A stretch of 64,000 nucleotides of DNA. It comes from Sphagnum magellanicum. Lineage: Eukaryota > Streptophyta > Sphagnopsida > Sphagnales > Sphagnaceae. Shown piece by piece: positions 60,473 to 64,000 of this stretch. The stretch spans positions 1,116,001 through 1,180,000 of the forward strand of contig CM038907.1 in NCBI GenBank assembly GCA_021904315.1. The letters run 5' to 3'. The notes under the pieces were generated by a model. It saw nothing but the letters and a program-made list of their open reading frames with translations, was not told where the DNA came from and made no database searches. The translations under genes were made by a program, and so were the position numbers. The number at the start of each line of letters is the position of its first letter. The first letter of the stretch is position 1.

Positions 60473-60701
60473 GGGGAAAAAATACATTGCCAGTGATGCG
60501 AGGGGGGAGACGGGAAATTCTTACCACACGCAGGAAGGTGGACTTGCCAGAAGCATTAGGGCCTGTGATTATCAATCCTGATCCTTCATGCAGTATCATG
60601 TTCACATCCCTGACGATCACTTGCTCTTTCCGCATGCACGCTAGCCCACTGGCGATTAGCCTTGGCACCGGAGATCCTCCCCTTCCCCTTACAATCCCCA
60701 T
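58000..60701 (-). CDS. CCMA/ABCI1: Cytochrome c maturation ABC transporter ATP-binding protein CcmA (copy B)
   Basis: Paralogue of the gene at 13924-16575. Seven exons: 60701-60525, 60075-59997, 59638-59565, 59054-58944, 58713-58627, 58403-58285, 58042-58000, again 229 residues. Exon lengths are identical to copy A and all splice sites, including the GC donor of intron 4, are kept. Walker A GPNASGKST, LSMGQ, Walker B LLDEPSV and the H-loop VATHVP are intact. I count about ten residue differences from copy A, among them an Arg to Cys in the segment before LSMGQ and DAMD to DALA near the H-loop; the residue before LSMGQ is Met-Leu here, nearer the family pattern. Both copies could be expressed. 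Confidence 0.88.
60429..60467. repeat. (GA)n microsatellite in CCMA copy B intron 1
   Basis: About 19 GA units, expanded after the duplication: copy A has only agagagag at the matching place. On the gene strand it is a (TC)n tract just inside intron 1. Confidence 0.9.
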
Positions 60702-60811
60702 ATTTCCAGACAAAACAACACCGCTCTTCCTCCCTCCCTCGCTCCCCAATACCACTCATTCCTCTTACACGCGCAATGCATGTTCTCCCCATGTTTGCGG
60801 AGTCGTAAGAA

Positions 60812-60880
60812 TAGGCTTAGGCTTTTAGGATAGGGTTAGGGCTCCAGAAGCTTGTTCTTCACGTTTGTAAGATTAGGGTT
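60812..60880 (-). promoter_or_regulatory. Telo-box-like repeats upstream of CCMA copy B
   Basis: Counterpart of 16676-16780: tagggttaggg and ttagggttaggg units 110-180 bases upstream of the ATG at 60701, slightly fewer than in copy A. Function is inferred from their position only. Confidence 0.42.
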
Positions 60881-61447
60881 AGGGATCGTAGGACTAGTGC
60901 TCGGGCTACAGTTCAGGAAGAAGTCCAGTCTCCACTGCAAGCATTTTCTCCCTTGAGCTTTTTGCAAGTTTATACGAATTTTATGATTGGACCAATGTCT
61001 TCTGGAATCGCCATGTGTTGCTTATGCACCATCTGACACCCAAATTTCCCAAGTTTAAAGTTGTAGTAAGTCCCCAGTAATAAGGCTAGCTTTTGAATTT
61101 CAAAATCTTAATGTCACTAGAACATCATAGTGCAAAGGAAGAACACCTCACACATTCACTTACAAATTTTATAAACTCGACTAACATACCAACATGTATA
61201 TGGTGTGAGAAATCCCTACACAGCAAGGAAAAAATGTCATTTTAGAAAGGTCTTGACAAGTTTCATAGATATATCTTAAAAAGATGGCAAATCAAAATAG
61301 TTGAATGACCTATTCAAGTTGGTTTTGCTGCCACATAATCAAGTTTTCATACTTGATGTCATTCTCCACACATTCCTTCTCCACATCTGTAAGCTCTGGG
61401 TTGCAATGCCCATGTCTGTCCAGTACTAAGGATTTCCAGTACTAAGC

Positions 61448-61513
61448 GTGCATAGGATTTCAACTTTCTGATGACAATGAAATGGTAATCCAGAAAGTTG
61501 AAATCCTATGCAC
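61448..61513. repeat. Perfect 23-bp foldback in duplicate B
   Basis: The arms gtgcataggatttcaacttt-ctg (61448-61470) and 61491-61513 are exact reverse complements around a 20-base loop. The counterpart in duplicate A has several mismatches. Confidence 0.85.
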
Positions 61514-62194
61514 ACAAAACCAACTGGATTTGTTTGCTCCCACCAACTTACTATGTACAAAATTTGAAAAGTAAACATGATTTGGAAAGTGTGATCTAAT
61601 TTCTACAAAACATTACACTTGTGAGCTATGTGTGGGCAAAAACAATTTTTATTGTATTCAAGTGCTGCATAGTGATATCACACAAGATCACCTAACAAAG
61701 ATGCAACGAACCCACATGGAATCTTTGCCCTGTTGCATATATGTTTGAATCAGTCAGCATGAGGAAGTTCATGGCAATTCTAACATGATCATATGACCAT
61801 TTGCCCAAGTTCAAATAATACCGTGTAATGAACTTGAAAGTTCACTTTGTTTTAGTTTGTGTTCTAACAATTGGAGCTTTTTTAGATTGGCCTTGTGTAC
61901 AAACACCATTATCAATTTGGCACCCCAATGTTTTTTGGGTTGTTTCGGCTTCAAACACCATGATTTCTTATTGGCTTTCAACATTTCTAAGGAGCTTTAT
62001 CCTATGTTGTATTTTGCTCTTATGACTTAGATATAGTCTCTTCCCCTAACCAAATACATAAACAAATTGTGTGAATTGATGAGCATTTTATGAACTCAAA
62101 AGTGTCCTTATAGACATGTAGCTTTCCATTGGGTGGATGAACCTTAAAAATAAATTGAATCAAATTTTAGAAGTCCTATAAATTATTGTAACAA

Positions 62195-64000
62195 GCGATT
62201 CTACCACAAAAAGCTCTATCCTGAAAATAAGGTGTGACATTTAATGTTTTACTACGAATTCAAGTTATATTGGATGAAAGTTTGTTGGTTTTATGAAAGA
62301 CTATGAAATTGTTTTTTCCACATTCGTACTAAGAAATAATTTTTTAAAACTTTCTTAGAATTCATTGTGGATATGTAAAGATTGAAACTATAGTTCCATT
62401 CTCTTTCCTTTAATGATACAAATGAATATAAAGTTGTAAATAATCATATTGTTTAAAAAAATCCAAGTTTTCCGAACTTGAATAATGTAGACAATTTCCA
62501 GCAATGTGCATGAGGTATTTCAATGTTTAAAACAAATATCAATCATGAATGGATATAATTTAGATGGAAATATTTTTATTCTTAGTCTCATTTCATTTTT
62601 TAAGTATAAGAATTTGGCAACCCCTTTTTTTTTTTTTGTCACATTTTGGGTTTAGGTTTTTTGTGAAAGGTGTTTTGTTATGGTGTTTGATGGGTGTATG
62701 TGTGGATAAAAAAATTGTTCAAATTTTTGTTTGTTTTGTTACTGATATTTATGATTTAGTTTTTTACACATGGTCCATTAAAAACAATGTAAAAATAAAA
62801 ATTCAAGTCAAAGGGTGCCAACATTTTTGAAGTAATTAATTAGGTGGAAAATGCAACATTTACATGCGTATAATCACAAACATTACACTTTAAATAAATG
62901 GAGACATTAATGATTTTTTTGTTATACATTGGAAGTGTGTTTGGTAATTTGAATGCAATATAAATCAGTTTGTGAAAATTTGAATTGTGATTTGAATTGA
63001 AATTTAGCCATGAAATTTAATAGTTAATGTTTTTTTTTTGTTTGGTTATTATCTTTTAAAATGTCAATATTAAAATCTCCCATAATGATGATTAGACAAT
63101 GTTCGGGAGAATGTTGAATTAAAGTTTGAAAATTATTTAGGAATGTAAAAAATGAACATGAATGAGCTTCATACACACATACAATATGTATTGTTTTTCA
63201 TGTATTAATATTAAAAGTTGGTATTATATGTTCTAAACCATCATTAGTTATTGTATTGAAAGAATCTAAGTGCATGTGTATGTCATATATCATCATTAAC
63301 CCATGGCCCTGATGGATTGAAATATATGAATATTTCAATGAATTTATAAATTTATGCACATTTGTTGATGCATGGTGTATTTTTGTTTCTATAAACATAA
63401 AATATTAAACACTTGAAGGTTATGATCATGATTGATGTCTTTGTAATGTTGGCATAACAAAGTTATATTCAAGGCTTATATAATTATATGAGAATTATTT
63501 AAATTTTTTAATTGAAAAATTAATGGTATCCAAGTTGTAATTGTTTTAAATCTATTCATTTATATATGTATTCTTGGATCCACATAGAAATTTTCATGTT
63601 GGAGAGGAGCTAACAAAAATAATTTTTCTTTTGTTCAAATGCAAGATTATGTTATATATGTTAACCCATGTTTTTTAACATTAGTGGCATCAAAAACCAA
63701 TTCATCTAATGATAATCTTTGAGAACAATGGATGGTTTTTAATGCTACAAGTTGAATTGGAAATTGACTCCTTATTATGATAAATGATTAGGATTTACCA
63801 ACTCTTATATCTTTGATGATAGGTTCAATTGGTGTCCATTTTGATTGAATGTTATTGTCATAATAATGATTTTTATTTTTTTTTGTTAGTGTTCCAATTT
63901 TAAAATTTTCAAACATTATCCATAAAATGATTTTTTCACAATATGTTGTTGAATCTTTTTAAATGTCATCAACTCCATGAAACCATTAAATGTTGCATAA
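62195..64000. other. AT-rich spacer to right edge
   Basis: Starts where duplicate B ends. No recognised gene or repeat; long T and A tracts only. Confidence 0.4.

Larger units (their letters stand above)
57888..62194. repeat. Segmental duplicate B (carries CCMA copy B)
   Basis: Direct repeat of 13811-18264. Similarity begins at cctcaattaa-gaaccc and ends at ataaattattgtaacaa. It lacks the 219-bp stretch present in A and has a GA microsatellite of about 39 bases (60429-60467) where A has only a few repeats. No long terminal repeats flank either copy, so the mechanism is not visible. Confidence 0.92.

Overview
This window reads as nuclear DNA of a land plant, most likely a seed plant with a large, repeat-rich genome; a gymnosperm is my guess, at low confidence. 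It has few genes, long AT-rich spacers, old layered transposons, spliced genes with GT-AG introns and a chlorophyllase gene. No rRNA, tRNA or CRISPR array was seen.

Host genes, all on the minus strand: (1) two complete-looking seven-exon copies of CCMA/ABCI1, the ATP-binding subunit of the mitochondrial cytochrome c maturation ABC transporter. Exons of copy A lie at 13924-16575 and of copy B at 58000-60701. They sit in a direct segmental duplication (13811-18264 and 57888-62194), about 44 kb apart. I predict 229 residues for each, with every splice site and reading frame kept. (2) A three-exon chlorophyllase gene (44519-46380, 363 residues predicted) with an N-terminal signal-peptide-like segment.

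Mobile DNA, left to right: a foldback (1707-1779); a 361-bp MITE with TGA target duplications (4164-4524); an old, broken Ty1/copia LTR retrotransposon (5222-11345, AGAAT target duplication) that holds a 1.8-kb TIR element (7758-9553); an inverted-repeat element (19530-20168); a second, oppositely oriented copy of the 1.8-kb TIR element (21933-23516 plus 38597-38794), split by a 15-kb Helitron (23517-38596); a group of diverged repeats (46.7-53 kb); a degenerate array (54.4-56.7 kb) and a tRNA-derived SINE candidate (56821-56981).

The Helitron is the centrepiece. Both ends can be placed to the base (5' TC at 38596, 3' hairpin plus CTAG at 23517, inserted between A and T). It encodes a four-exon Rep-helicase (about 1717 codons) with an HUH motif, a tyrosine motif and a complete Pif1-type helicase exon. 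Only one in-frame stop and one Walker A substitution stand out. Its 5' part carries two exons of a vacuolar H+-ATPase subunit C gene with their splice signals, which is a captured gene fragment. The order of insertion can be read directly: copia, then a TIR element inside it; a sister TIR element, then the Helitron inside it.
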